A stretch of 56,424 nt of DNA from Caulobacter sp. Root655 (lineage in GTDB: Bacteria > Pseudomonadota > Alphaproteobacteria > Caulobacterales > Caulobacteraceae). Of this stretch, positions 8,838 through 17,258 are shown piece by piece (within the stretch, counting starts at the first letter, position 1; each line of letters starts with the position of its first letter). The notes under the pieces are model-generated. The model was not told the origin of the DNA. It did no database searches and saw nothing but the letters and a program-made list of their open reading frames with translations. The stretch lies in contig NZ_LMHC01000008.1 of the NCBI RefSeq assembly GCF_001427665.1, forward strand, positions 1 through 56,424. Reading direction: 5' to 3'. A program made the translations under genes and the position numbers.

Positions 8838-9539
8838 ATGACGACACCCGACACCCTGATGCTGCCGGCCCGGCCCGAGCCGATCGCCCTGCCGGTCGGC
8901 AAGACCGCGGTGATCGTCATCGACATGCAGAACGCCTACGCATCCCCTGGCGGCTATCTCGACCTGGCCGGCTTCGACATCAGCGGCGCGGCGGCGGTGA
9001 TCGACAAGATCGCCGGCGTGCTGGACGTGGCGCGCGGCGCGGGCATGCCGGTGATCTATTTCCAGAACGGCTGGGACGCCGACTATGTCGAGGCCGGCGG
9101 CCCCGGCTCGCCCAACTGGCACAAGTCCAACGCCCTGAAGACCATGCGCGCCCGGCCCGAGTTGCAGGGTAAGCTGCTGGCCCGGGGCGGCTGGGACTAC
9201 GAACTGGTCGACGCCCTGAAGCCCCAGCCGGGCGACATCCAGCTGCACAAGACCCGCTACAGCGGCTTCTTCAACTCCCAGCTCGACAGCGTGCTGCGCT
9301 CGCGCGGGATCCGCCATCTGGTGTTCGTGGGCATCGCCACCAATGTCTGCGTGGAATCGACGCTGCGCGACGGCTTCTTCCTGGAATATTTCGGCACGGT
9401 GCTGGAGGACGCCACCCACCAGGCGGGTCCCGACTTCGTGCAGAAGGCGGCGCTCTACAACATCGAGACCTTCTTCGGCTGGGTGTCGACCACGGCGGAC
9501 TTCAAGGGGGCGGTGGGGCAGCGGGAAGCCGGCGCGTGA
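8838..9539 (+). CDS. rutB: Peroxyureidoacrylate/ureidoacrylate amidohydrolase RutB
   Basis: 233-aa isochorismatase-family cysteine hydrolase that splits (peroxy)ureidoacrylate in the Rut pathway of uracil degradation, releasing aminoacrylate, CO2 and ammonia. The catalytic triad is visible: Asp29 in [10 protein letters not shown], Lys138 in [10 protein letters not shown] and Cys171 in [11 protein letters not shown], spaced as in E. coli RutB. First gene of the rutB-C-D-A cluster. A weak ribosome site precedes the ATG. An inverted repeat just upstream may be its control site. Confidence 0.93.
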   Translation: MTTPDTLMLPARPEPIALPVGKTAVIVIDMQNAYASPGGYLDLAGFDISGAAAVIDKIAGVLDVARGAGMPVIYFQNGWDADYVEAGGPGSPNWHKSNALKTMRARPELQGKLLARGGWDYELVDALKPQPGDIQLHKTRYSGFFNSQLDSVLRSRGIRHLVFVGIATNVCVESTLRDGFFLEYFGTVLEDATHQAGPDFVQKAALYNIETFFGWVSTTADFKGAVGQREAGA

Positions 9540-9547
9540 GCAGCGCC

Positions 9548-9654
9548 GTGCGTCCTTCGAGGCTCGGCTGCGCCTCGCACCTCAGGATGAGGACCTTTTG
9601 AGCCTTCTGAATTCCTCATCCTGAGGCGCCGCGAAGCGGCCTCGAAGGACGCAG
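9548..9654. repeat. Paired palindromic repeat, CTCATCCTGAGG family, inside the rut cluster
   Basis: Left half begins GTGCGTCCTTCGAGGCTCGG and ends CCTCAGGATGAGG; right half begins CCTCATCCTGAGG and ends CTCGAAGGACGCA. It separates rutB from rutC by 141 bases, so the cotranscript would carry a long hairpin that could stabilise or process the message. Confidence 0.8.
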
Positions 9655-9680
9655 GGCCTCACAACCACGGAGAGTATCCC

Positions 9681-10067
9681 ATGCCCAAGACCGTCATCAC
9701 CCCGCCCGGGACCGGCGTCCCGATCGCCCCGTTCTCGCCGGGAACCCTGGCCGACGGCGTGGTCTATGTCTCGGGCACCCTGGCCTTCGACAAGGACAAC
9801 AACGTCGCCCATGTCGGCGACGCCTCGGCCCAGACGCGGCAGGTGCTGGAGACCATCAAGTCCGTCATCGAGACGGCCGGCGGCGCCATGGAGGACGTGA
9901 CCATGAACCACATCTTCCTCAAGGACTGGGCCGACTACGCCGCCATCAACAAGGTCTATGCCGAGTACTTCCCGGGCGAGAAGCCGGCCCGGTTCTGCAT
10001 CCAGTGCGGCCTGGTCCGTCCCGACTTCCTGGTCGAGATCGCCACCATCGCCCATATCGGCAAGTAA
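9681..10067 (+). CDS. rutC: 3-aminoacrylate deaminase RutC (RidA/YjgF family)
   Basis: 128-aa RidA-superfamily protein, the same length as E. coli RutC. It helps convert 3-aminoacrylate to malonic semialdehyde in uracil catabolism. Typical features are the start [14 protein letters not shown], the YVSGTLAFD strand, and the C-terminal [20 protein letters not shown] segment with the conserved arginine. GGAGAG precedes the ATG. The rutD start follows 2 bases after its stop. Confidence 0.93.
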   Translation: MPKTVITPPGTGVPIAPFSPGTLADGVVYVSGTLAFDKDNNVAHVGDASAQTRQVLETIKSVIETAGGAMEDVTMNHIFLKDWADYAAINKVYAEYFPGEKPARFCIQCGLVRPDFLVEIATIAHIGK

Positions 10068-10069
10068 CC

Positions 10070-10870
10070 GTGCAGAGCGGAACCGTCGACGGCCTGTACT
10101 ACGAGGTCCATGGCGGGCCAGCCGCCGGTCGCGAGACGGTGGTCCTGTCGGCCGGGCTCGGCGGTTCCGGAGCCTTCTGGACGCCGCAGATGGCGGCGCT
10201 GCTGAGCCGCTTCCAGGTGGTGCTCTATGACCATCGCGGCACGGGGCGCGGCGTGCGGACCCTGACCCAGCCGCACACGGTAGCGGCGATGGGCGACGAC
10301 ATCGTCAAGGTCATGGACGCCCTGGGCCTGGACCGCGCCCACGTGGTCGGCCACGCGGCGGGCGGCAACGCCGGCCTGGCCATGGCGCTGGATCATCCAG
10401 GCCGCATGGCCAAGCTGGTGGTGGTCAACGGCTGGTCGCGGCCCGATCCGCACATCCAGCGCTGCTTCGACACCCGCCTGGCCCTGCTCAACAACACCGG
10501 CATCGCGGCCTATGTCCACGCCCAGCCGCTGTTCCTCTATCCGGCCGACTGGATCAGCGCCAACAACGCGCGCCTCGAGGCCGAGGAGATCCACCATATC
10601 CACGGCTTCCCGGATCCGGACGTCATGCGGGCCCGCATCCAGGCCCTGCTGGCCTTCGACATCGACGCCGACCTGCCGCGCATCGCCTGCCCGGTGCTGG
10701 TCAGCGCCAGCGCCGACGACATGCTCGTGCCGCTGAGCTGCTCGCGCCGCCTGGCCGAGCGCCTGCCCGACGCCACGCTCGACATCGCCCCCTGGGGCGG
10801 CCACGGCTTCACGGTGACGGCGGCGGAGGGGTTCAACGCGACGGTGGTGAGTTTCCTGGTGGGGGCATGA
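10070..10870 (+). CDS. rutD: Putative aminoacrylate hydrolase RutD (alpha/beta hydrolase)
   Basis: 266-aa alpha/beta-hydrolase fold protein. It shares with E. coli RutD the oxyanion segment LSAGLGGSGAFW, the YDHRGTGR loop, VNGW, and AQPLFLYPADW. The nucleophile elbow reads VVGHAAGG, so alanine stands where hydrolases have serine; E. coli RutD likewise has GHALG, so this is a family trait, not a defect here. The GTG at 10070 is chosen because it follows the rutC stop directly. The frame is open upstream but would overlap rutC. Confidence 0.9.
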   Translation: MQSGTVDGLYYEVHGGPAAGRETVVLSAGLGGSGAFWTPQMAALLSRFQVVLYDHRGTGRGVRTLTQPHTVAAMGDDIVKVMDALGLDRAHVVGHAAGGNAGLAMALDHPGRMAKLVVVNGWSRPDPHIQRCFDTRLALLNNTGIAAYVHAQPLFLYPADWISANNARLEAEEIHHIHGFPDPDVMRARIQALLAFDIDADLPRIACPVLVSASADDMLVPLSCSRRLAERLPDATLDIAPWGGHGFTVTAAEGFNATVVSFLVGA

Positions 10871-10900
10871 AGCGCTTCCCCAGTTCGAACCATCCCACCG

Positions 10901-10987
10901 CCGTTTTCCCGGCGAAGGCCGGGATCCAGATTCATCCGGAGCGCCTCATGGGCGTCACCTGGGCCCCGGCCTTCGCCGGGGAAACGG
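10901..10987. repeat. Paired palindromic repeat, CCGTTTTCCCGG family
   Basis: Inverted arms beginning CCGTTTTCCCGGCGAAGGCC and ending GGAAACGG, between rutD and rutA. A related copy is at 34122-34227. Confidence 0.75.
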
Positions 10988-11061
10988 CGGAAGTGGCGCG
11001 GTTTCAATGACGAATGATCGCGCTCTGAAAATCATCAAATTTAGTCGGAGGGACTAATTCC

Positions 11062-12126
11062 ATGGAAATCGGCGTCTTCATTCCGATCGGCAACAACGGC
11101 TGGCTGATCTCCGAGGCGGCTCCGCAGTACATGCCGAGCTTCGAGCTCAACAAGGAGATCGTCCAGAAGGCCGAGAAATACGGCTTCGACTTCGCCCTCT
11201 CGATGATCAAGCTGCGCGGGTTCGGCGGCAAGACCCAGTTCTGGGAGCACAATCTCGAGAGCTTCACCCTGATGGCCGGCCTGGCGGCCGTGACCAGCAA
11301 GATCAAGATCTTCGCCACCGCCGCCACCCTGACCATCCCGCCCGCCATCGTCGCCCGCATGGCCTCGACCATCGACTCCATCGCCCCGGGCCGGTTCGGC
11401 ATCAACCTGGTCACCGGCTGGCAGAAGGCCGAGTACGACCAGATGGGCCTGTGGCCGGGCGAGGGCCACTATACCGACCGCTACAACTACCTGGCCGAAT
11501 ACGCCACCGTGCTGCGCGAGCTGCTCGACACCGGGGTGTCGGACTTCAAGGGCAAGTACTTCCAGATGACCGATTGCCGGGTCAGCCCCCATCCCAAGGA
11601 AACCAAGCTGATCTGCGCCGGCTCGTCCAACGAGGGCCTGGCCTTCACCGCCCAGCACGCCGACTACAGCTTCGCCCTGGGCAAGGGCACCAACACCCCC
11701 ACCGCCTTCGGCGGGGTCAACGACCGCCTGAAGGCCGCCGCCGACAAGACCGGCCGCGACGTCGCCTCCTACATCCTGTTCATGATCATCGCCGACGAGA
11801 CCGACGAGAAGGCGATGGCCAAGTGGCAGGCCTACCGGGCCGGCGCCGACCAGGAGGCCCTGGCCTGGCTGACCAACCAGGCCGCGCCCAACGCCGCCGC
11901 CGGCTCGACCACCAACACCGCCCAGCTGGCGGCGCCGGAATCGGCGGTGAACCTCAATATGGGCACGCTGGTGGGGTCGTATGAAAGCGTGGCCCGGATG
12001 CTGGACGAGGTGGCCGCCGTCGAGGGCACGGCCGGCGTGCTGCTGGTGTTCGACGACTTCGTGGCGGGGGTGGAGAACTTCGGGACCAAGATCCAGCCGC
12101 TGATGGCGTCGCGGGCCGGGATCTAA
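11062..12126 (+). CDS. rutA: Pyrimidine monooxygenase RutA (FMN-dependent)
   Basis: 354-aa luciferase-like flavin monooxygenase that opens the uracil ring with O2, the first step of the Rut pathway. Diagnostic stretches are [17 protein letters not shown], the [20 protein letters not shown] active-site region, the flavin-binding [10 protein letters not shown], and [20 protein letters not shown] strong GGAGG lies before the ATG. It is the last gene here, whereas E. coli begins its operon with rutA, and the 190-bp gap with a repeat suggests it could have its own promoter. RutE, RutF and RutG are not in the window, so the flavin reductase partner must be encoded elsewhere. Confidence 0.93.
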   Translation: MEIGVFIPIGNNGWLISEAAPQYMPSFELNKEIVQKAEKYGFDFALSMIKLRGFGGKTQFWEHNLESFTLMAGLAAVTSKIKIFATAATLTIPPAIVARMASTIDSIAPGRFGINLVTGWQKAEYDQMGLWPGEGHYTDRYNYLAEYATVLRELLDTGVSDFKGKYFQMTDCRVSPHPKETKLICAGSSNEGLAFTAQHADYSFALGKGTNTPTAFGGVNDRLKAAADKTGRDVASYILFMIIADETDEKAMAKWQAYRAGADQEALAWLTNQAAPNAAAGSTTNTAQLAAPESAVNLNMGTLVGSYESVARMLDEVAAVEGTAGVLLVFDDFVAGVENFGTKIQPLMASRAGI

Positions 12127-12129
12127 AAG

Positions 12130-12238
12130 CCTCCCCCTGTGGGGGAGGTGTCGGCGCAGCCGACGGTGGGGGGAGTTTTCTGACTCAGCAAGCTCCCCCC
12201 ACCGATCGCTACGCGATCGCCTCCCCCACAGGGGGAGG
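12130..12238. repeat. Paired palindromic repeat, CCTCCCCCTGTGGGGGAGG family
   Basis: Both ends carry the self-complementary unit CCTCCCCCTGTGGGGGAGG or its complement, flanking an inner pair with CACCG-type arms. It lies between the convergent rutA and FKBP genes, where it may act as a two-way terminator. Confidence 0.75.
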
Positions 12239-12252
12239 ACCTGGAAGCCCGA

Positions 12253-12774
12253 TCAATCCGCCGCCAGCATGCCGATCAGCTGCAGCCGGAACACCATCAC
12301 GCTCCCGGCCGGGATCGGTCCCGCCGCGCGGTCGCCGTAGCCCAGCGCGGCCGGCAGGTAGAGCGTCCACTCGTCGCCGACATGCATCAGCGGCAGGGCC
12401 TCCATCCAGCCCGGCACCAGGCCGTCGGCCGGCATGATCGCCGCCTGGCCGCGCGCGAACGAGCTGTCGAACACCGTGCCGTCCAGCAGCTTGCCCTCGT
12501 AGTGGACCTTGATGATGTCGCCGACCTTGGGCGACGGCCCGGTCTTGGGGCCGGACTTGACCACCTTGTACTGCAGGCCCGAGGCGGTGGTGACCACGCC
12601 CGGCGCCTTGGCGTTCTTGGCCAGGAACGCCTGGCCCTCGGCCAGGGTCTTGGCCGGGTCGACGGCGGCCGACAATTGCGGAGGCGGCCCCCCTGCGGAA
12701 GATTGGGCCTCCTGGGCCAGGACGGGGCTCGACACCAGGCAAAGGCCCAGGACCAGACTAGCGATACGGTTCAT
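12253..12774 (-). CDS. Periplasmic FKBP-type peptidyl-prolyl isomerase
   Basis: 173-aa secreted foldase. A Sec signal peptide (MNRIASLVLGLCLVSSPVLAQ, cleavage after LAQ) is followed by a short linker and an FKBP domain. FKBP landmarks are VGDIIKVHYEGKLLDGTVFDSSF, the active-site GWMEALPLMHVGDEW, and LPAALGYGDRAAGPIPAGS ending VFRLQLIGM. The ATG at 12774 gives a complete signal peptide. Likely function is proline isomerisation during folding of envelope proteins. Confidence 0.9.
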   Translation of the reverse strand: MNRIASLVLGLCLVSSPVLAQEAQSSAGGPPPQLSAAVDPAKTLAEGQAFLAKNAKAPGVVTTASGLQYKVVKSGPKTGPSPKVGDIIKVHYEGKLLDGTVFDSSFARGQAAIMPADGLVPGWMEALPLMHVGDEWTLYLPAALGYGDRAAGPIPAGSVMVFRLQLIGMLAAD

Positions 12775-12909
12775 CGGAGACTCACGCTACCTTGAGTGGA
12801 GAAAACAGCCGTCGCTCGGTTAACCTGAAAGCCAAGCCTGAAGCCTAGGTTGTTTTCCATGGAACCTCGGCGGCTTCAAGACCGCCGGTTCGTCGAATGG
12901 GAGGAGACC

Positions 12910-13050
12910 ATGGCCGGCTATCCTGGCCCGTCGCTCGACCTGCCCCACTGGTGGCAGCGCCATCCCTGGGTCGGCCTCTATGGCGGGTGGTTGGTGATCG
13001 GCGCCCTGGCGCTGGGCGTTTCGCGGTTCTGGATGAGCGAGCACCTGTAG
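12910..13050 (+). CDS. 46-aa single-span membrane protein
   Basis: Small protein MAGYPGPSLDLPHWWQRHPW followed by one hydrophobic helix (VGLYGGWLVIGALALGV) and a short charged end. The ATG at 12910 is supported by a strong ribosome site GGGAGGAG a few bases upstream. An in-frame ATG at 12850 would add 20 polar residues without such a site. Function unknown. Confidence 0.6.
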   Translation: MAGYPGPSLDLPHWWQRHPWVGLYGGWLVIGALALGVSRFWMSEHL

Positions 13051-13079
13051 GGGGCGGCAGGCAGTAGGCCTTTGCTTGC

Positions 13080-13189
13080 GCCGTGCGTCCTTCGAGGCTC
13101 GCCTTCGGCTCGCACCTCAGGATGAGGAGTCCCCCGCTGAGTTCCTCATCCTGAGGCGCCCTCCAAGGGAGGGCCTCGAAGGACGCACG
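13080..13189. repeat. Paired palindromic repeat, CTCATCCTGAGG family
   Basis: Halves GTGCGTCCTTCGAGGCTCGC...CCTCAGGATGAGG and its inverted partner ending CTCGAAGGACGCACGG, in the gap between the 46-aa gene and the peptidase terminator. Confidence 0.8.
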
Positions 13190-13220
13190 GTCGCTGAACC
13201 GCCCGACGAACGCCCCCCAA

Positions 13221-13253
13221 ACGAAAGAAGCCGGCGACGTTTCCGCCGCCGGC
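13221..13253 (-). terminator. Rho-independent terminator of the M61 peptidase gene
   Basis: Read on the minus strand: stem GCCGGCG, ten-base loop, stem CGCCGGC, then TTCTTTCGTTT. It begins 26 bases past the peptidase stop. Confidence 0.75.
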
Positions 13254-13278
13254 CCCCTAGGTCGTCTGGCGACGAGGG

Positions 13279-15225
13279 CTACTTCCGCGCCGCGTAGATG
13301 TCGTCCAACCGCGCGGGCGTGCCTTCGATGCGCTCCAGGCGCGGGTAGCGCGCGCCGCCGGTGTAGTCGATCTTCACCGTGCGATAGCGCTCGCCGTCCT
13401 TGATCAGCAGCTCGACCGGCGCGGCGCCGGCCTTGGCCGTGGCCTTGACCGCGTCCTTGATCAGGTCGTCGCTGTAGGCCGTGCCGTTGACCGCGACGAG
13501 GGTCTCGCCGGCCGTCAGGCCGGCCTTGAAGGCCGGGGTGTCCCAGTTGACCGCCGACAGCACGCCCTCCTTGCCGATCGTGATCCCCAGCGAATAGCTG
13601 AGGTTGACGATCTTGCCCTTGGTCTCGGCCGCCTTGAAGAACTCGGTCGGGGTGTCGGTATAGACCAGCTTGTAGCCGCCGCGGGTCAGGCCATCGAGCG
13701 GCGCGCGCGCCGACAGGCCCTCGATGCGGGTCTTCAGGAAGCTCGCCCAGTCATACGGCACGACGCCGTTCAGGGTCTGGACCACCGTGTCGAAGTCGTA
13801 GGTCAGCACGACGTACGAGCCGTTCTCGACACCGAAGAAGGCCTTGGCGAAGTCGTCCAGCGACTTCTTGCCGCCGGTCTTCTCGCGGATCAGGGTGTCG
13901 GCGTCCAGCCAGACCAGCTGGCCTTCCGAATAGTAGTCCTCGCTGCGCTGCCAGCTGGTCCACGAGGCCGGCTTGCGGTTGGCGATGATCGGGTCGTTGG
14001 TGGTGTCCAGCACGTTGCGCCAGTTGCGGCCGGCGCGCGTGTCGTAGAGGGCGGCGGTGATGGCCAGGGACTCCAGGCCCTGCTGCTTGGTCTGCAGGCC
14101 CGAGCGGGCGGCCAGCACGTTGCCCCAGTACTGGGTCTGGCCCTCGTAGACCCACATCAGGCTGTCGCGCATCGGCTCGTTCAGCGTGGGGGTGTAGAGG
14201 TCGGCGCCGCGGCGGAACTTGCCGTTCCACGAGTGGGTGTATTCGTGGGCCAGCAGGTCGCGGCCGACGAAGGTCTTGTCCCAGTCGGTGAAGTACTTGG
14301 GCACGACGCCGTTTTCGCTGGAGCGGTGATGCTCCAGGCCGATGCCGCCCATCTTGTCGGTCAGGGCCAGCAGGAAGTCGTAGTGGTCGTAGTGGTGCGC
14401 GCCGTACAGCTTGTAGGCCTGTTGCACCAGGTTGCGATGGATCTGCAGCGCCTCGGGCTTGATCTCCAGCAGGTCGGGCTTGTCGGCGACGATGTTCAGG
14501 CGGACCGGCACGGAGCCGTTCGGATCCAGGTCCACCTGCTTGTAGTAGCGGCCGGCGAACATCGGCGAGTCGACCAGGGTCTCGAAGGTGGTGGTCTTGA
14601 AGGTCGTGCTCTGGCCGCTGGTCGAGGCCTTCTCCAGCGCGGTGCCGAAGCCCCAGCCTTCCGGCAGCTTCACGGTCGGCTCGATCTGGATGCGGCGGGT
14701 GTAGTAGCCGGCCGGGTAGAAGCCCAGTTGCAGCCACTGCACGTTCAGCATGTCGTCGGTCACCAGCACGCGGCCGACGTCGGGCTTCACCGGGGTCAGG
14801 AACTGGTAGCTGAGCTGGACCTCGGTGGCGCCGGCCGGCACGTCGAAGTGGAAGGCGTGGACGGCGACCGGGTCGCGGGTCCAGGGCAGGCTCGTGCCAT
14901 TGGCGGTGATCACCAGGCCGGCCAGCTTGTCCAGGTCGTTGCGCGGCGAGTGGCCGCCAGGCACCCACTGCGGATAGAGGATGGTCATCGGGCCGGCCTT
15001 GGCGACGGGAATCGTCTCGCGCACCTGGAAGATCTTGCGGTCCAGGTCGGTGGCGTCGACCGACAGCTTCAGCACGCCGGGATAGGCGACGTCCTTGGCG
15101 GCTTCGATGGCCGGGGTCGGCGGGGCCTGCATGGGCACGCGGTCTTGGGCGGAGGCCGCGCCGGTCAGGACCCCGAAGCTCAGGGAGAGGGCGACGACGG
15201 AGGCGGTAAAGAACAGCGTTTTCAA
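13279..15225 (-). CDS. Secreted M61-family (glycyl aminopeptidase-type) metallopeptidase with PDZ domain
   Basis: 648-aa exported zinc peptidase. The signal peptide follows a TTG start at 15225 (LKTLFFTASVVALSLSFG, then AASAQ). The zinc site is HEYTH at residues 327-331 with the third ligand probably Glu361 in WVYEGQTQYW, as in family M61. A C-terminal PDZ domain (LGITIGKEGVLSAVNWDTPAFKAGL) may bind substrate. The frame is open for 50 residues more, to 15375, but this would bury the signal peptide, so the shorter start is preferred. A terminator follows at 13221-13253. Confidence 0.85.
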   Translation of the reverse strand: MKTLFFTASVVALSLSFGVLTGAASAQDRVPMQAPPTPAIEAAKDVAYPGVLKLSVDATDLDRKIFQVRETIPVAKAGPMTILYPQWVPGGHSPRNDLDKLAGLVITANGTSLPWTRDPVAVHAFHFDVPAGATEVQLSYQFLTPVKPDVGRVLVTDDMLNVQWLQLGFYPAGYYTRRIQIEPTVKLPEGWGFGTALEKASTSGQSTTFKTTTFETLVDSPMFAGRYYKQVDLDPNGSVPVRLNIVADKPDLLEIKPEALQIHRNLVQQAYKLYGAHHYDHYDFLLALTDKMGGIGLEHHRSSENGVVPKYFTDWDKTFVGRDLLAHEYTHSWNGKFRRGADLYTPTLNEPMRDSLMWVYEGQTQYWGNVLAARSGLQTKQQGLESLAITAALYDTRAGRNWRNVLDTTNDPIIANRKPASWTSWQRSEDYYSEGQLVWLDADTLIREKTGGKKSLDDFAKAFFGVENGSYVVLTYDFDTVVQTLNGVVPYDWASFLKTRIEGLSARAPLDGLTRGGYKLVYTDTPTEFFKAAETKGKIVNLSYSLGITIGKEGVLSAVNWDTPAFKAGLTAGETLVAVNGTAYSDDLIKDAVKATAKAGAAPVELLIKDGERYRTVKIDYTGGARYPRLERIEGTPARLDDIYAARK

Positions 15226-15386
15226 GAAACGACCCCAATGCGACGTGCGGGCATGCTCCCGCGACGAAAGGAGGGGAACTTCTCCTCTAAAGCCGCGCTT
15301 GTCGAGGTCATCCGTCGCGGAGAGTGAGGGTTGATCGCATTTTGAGCGACGGCCTCCGATCCGCCCGTCCGGCACGCTGGGTCGCC

Positions 15387-15495
15387 CTGCGTCCTTCGAG
15401 GCCCGCTGCGCGGGCGCCTCAGGATGAGGAGCTTTGTTGCACTGATTTCCTCATCCTGAGGTGCGAGGCGCAGCCGAGCCTCGAAGGACGCACGG
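15387..15495. repeat. Paired palindromic repeat, CTCATCCTGAGG family
   Basis: Halves CTGCGTCCTTCGAGGCCCGC...CCTCAGGATGAGG and CCTCATCCTGAGG...CTCGAAGGACGCACGG. The right half ends two bases before the response-regulator stop codon. Confidence 0.8.
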
Positions 15496-15496
15496 C

Positions 15497-15871
15497 CTAG
15501 GCCGCCGGCCGCATCGAAGACCGCGCTTCCAGCGCCCGCACCGCGCCCAGCAGGCGGGCCGGCGAGATCGGCTTTTCGAGGCGGGCGTCGCCGCGCTCGT
15601 CGTCACGCAGCAGGTGCTCGTCGCGGCCCGAGGCCAGCAGCACGGCCGTCCGCCGGCCCCGGCGACGGCGCACGGCCCGGATCAGGTCGCCGCCGTTCAT
15701 CCGCGGCATCAGGTAATCGGTGATCAGCAGGTCGGGGTCGAAGGCGTCGAGCGCCTCGAGGGCCTGTTGGCCGTCCTGGCAGACCAGCACGTCGAAGCCG
15801 GCCTCACGCAGGGTGACCTCGTGAATATGGGCCAGAAGGACGTCATCTTCCGCGACCAAGATCTTCCGCAC
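15497..15871 (-). CDS. Single-domain response regulator (CheY-like receiver)
   Basis: 124-aa stand-alone receiver. The acidic pocket is Glu8-Asp9-Asp10 (AEDD), the phospho-acceptor is Asp52 in LLITDYLMPRMNGG, and the conserved lysine is Lys100 in EKPIS. There is no output domain, so it acts by protein contact or as a phosphate relay. It is divergent from the PepSY operon. No kinase is adjacent; the HWE kinase at 6783 is a possible but unproven partner. Confidence 0.85.
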   Translation of the reverse strand: MRKILVAEDDVLLAHIHEVTLREAGFDVLVCQDGQQALEALDAFDPDLLITDYLMPRMNGGDLIRAVRRRRGRRTAVLLASGRDEHLLRDDERGDARLEKPISPARLLGAVRALEARSSMRPAA

Positions 15872-16093
15872 TGAACGCCCCTGACATGCTTAACAAGCCG
15901 TAAATGGACTTAGCCTCCTGGGGCCGAGCCCGTCGCCGTGCGCTATCGTCGCAGGTGACAACCTTACGAAAACCCTTGCTGGGAAGGGAAACTCAGGCGT
16001 GCAAAAGCGCCTGGGCCGCGAGCCCTGCTCTTGCAAGTCGTTCTCAAGTGTGGGCATGAAGCTGCGCCCTTGCCTCGCGCCGCCCCGGATTCC

Positions 16094-16723
16094 GTGAAGA
16101 CCGCTCCCGACCCGCATCGCCGTTCGTTCTGGCTCAAGCAGCTGCACCAGTGGCACTGGATCAGCGCCGCGCTGAGCCTGGTCGGCATGCTGCTGTTCGC
16201 GGTCACCGGCTTCACCCTCAACCACGCCGGCCAGATCGAGGCCAAGCCCCAGGTGGTCAGCCGCAAGGCCACCCTGCCCGCCGACCTGCTGGCCCTGCTG
16301 GCCAAGGGCCCGGTCGAGGGCAAGCATCCGCTGCCGATCCGGGTCGAGACCTGGCTGGACCGGACCGTCGACGCCGACATCGCCCGTCGCCAGGGCGAGT
16401 GGTCCGACGCCGAGGTCTATGTCGCCCTGGCCCGCCCCGGCGGCGACGCCTGGATCAGCATCGACCGCGAGACCGGGGCCGTCGAGCACGAGAAGACCAC
16501 GCGCGGCGCGGTCTCCTTGCTCAACGACCTGCACAAGGGCCGCAACGCCGGCAAGGCCTGGGGCTGGTTCATCGACATCTTCGCCGGAGCCTGCGCGATC
16601 TTCGCGGTCACCGGCCTGATCCTGCTGCAGTTCCACGCCCGCGCGCGGCCGCTGACCTGGCCGCTGGTGGCCGGCGGGCTGGTGATCCCGCTGCTGCTCG
16701 TCATCCTGTTCGTCCACCTGTGA
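16094..16723 (+). CDS. PepSY-associated transmembrane protein
   Basis: 209-aa membrane protein. A cytoplasmic start with FWLKQLHQWHW leads into the first helix (ISAALSLVGMLLFAVTGFTLNHAG), then a periplasmic PepSY-like domain (AWISIDRETGAVEHEKTT), and helices AGACAIFAVTGLILLQF and LVAGGLVIPLLLVILFVHL. The histidines in LHQWHW and LNHAG are typical of PepSY_TM redox proteins, where haem or electron transfer has been proposed. The GTG at 16094 gives the usual family start; a TTG at 16031 would add 21 residues. First of five genes that appear to form one operon. Confidence 0.78.
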   Translation: MKTAPDPHRRSFWLKQLHQWHWISAALSLVGMLLFAVTGFTLNHAGQIEAKPQVVSRKATLPADLLALLAKGPVEGKHPLPIRVETWLDRTVDADIARRQGEWSDAEVYVALARPGGDAWISIDRETGAVEHEKTTRGAVSLLNDLHKGRNAGKAWGWFIDIFAGACAIFAVTGLILLQFHARARPLTWPLVAGGLVIPLLLVILFVHL

Positions 16724-16734
16724 GGCGCCCCGCC

Positions 16735-17247
16735 ATGAAGCGTTCCCTGACCCTGCTGACCTTTGCCGGCGCCGCCGTCGCGAGCTCCGCCACGGCCGCC
16801 GACCTCGCCGTCACCGTCGAGGTGCCGCGCCTTACGGTGGCCGAGTACCACAAGCCCTATGTGGCCATCTGGGTGGAGGCCCCCGACGCCTCGGCCGCCG
16901 CCACCCTGGCCGTCTGGTACGACGCCGACTCCAAGGAAGACCACGGCACCAAGTGGCTGAAGGACATGCGCCAGTGGTGGCGCAAGGCCGGCCGTTCGAT
17001 GAGCTTCCCCGCCGACGGGATCAGCGGCGCGACCCGCGCCCCGGGTCCGCAAAAGGCGGTGTTCAGCGGCGCCAAGGGCCCGCTCTCCAAGCTCGCGCCC
17101 GGTCAGTACACCCTGGTGGTCGAGGCGGCCCGCGAGGTCGGCGGCCACGAGGCCGTCCGCGTGCCGTTCATCTGGGGCAAGCCCGGCAAGCCCGCCACCG
17201 CCAAGGGGACGGCCGAACTGGGCGCCGTCACCGTCGCCGTCAAATAG
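16735..17247 (+). CDS. Periplasmic DUF2271 protein with ApbE flavinylation motif
   Basis: 170-aa exported protein. Signal peptide MKRSLTLLTFAGAAVASSAT ends at AAD. The body has the DUF2271 pattern KPYVAIWVEAPDASAAATLAVWY and ends in a beta-sandwich strand set. Residues 94-100 read DGISGAT, which matches the ApbE target consensus Dxx(S/T)GA(T/S), so Thr100 is the predicted site of covalent FMN. An apbE gene lies two genes downstream, which supports this. It is probably an electron carrier receiving electrons from the membrane protein encoded just upstream. Confidence 0.82.
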   Translation: MKRSLTLLTFAGAAVASSATAADLAVTVEVPRLTVAEYHKPYVAIWVEAPDASAAATLAVWYDADSKEDHGTKWLKDMRQWWRKAGRSMSFPADGISGATRAPGPQKAVFSGAKGPLSKLAPGQYTLVVEAAREVGGHEAVRVPFIWGKPGKPATAKGTAELGAVTVAVK

Positions 17248-17258
17248 AGAGAAACGCC

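Noticed and set aside
8483..9654. CRISPR-like reading of repeated CTCATCCTGAGG units
   Set aside because: The copies are inverted pairs at scattered intergenic sites, not regularly spaced direct repeats, and no cas genes are present.
13076..13297. 73-codon plus-strand frame across a repeat and the peptidase terminator
   Set aside because: Its sequence is the translation of the CTCATCCTGAGG repeat and the terminator stem.
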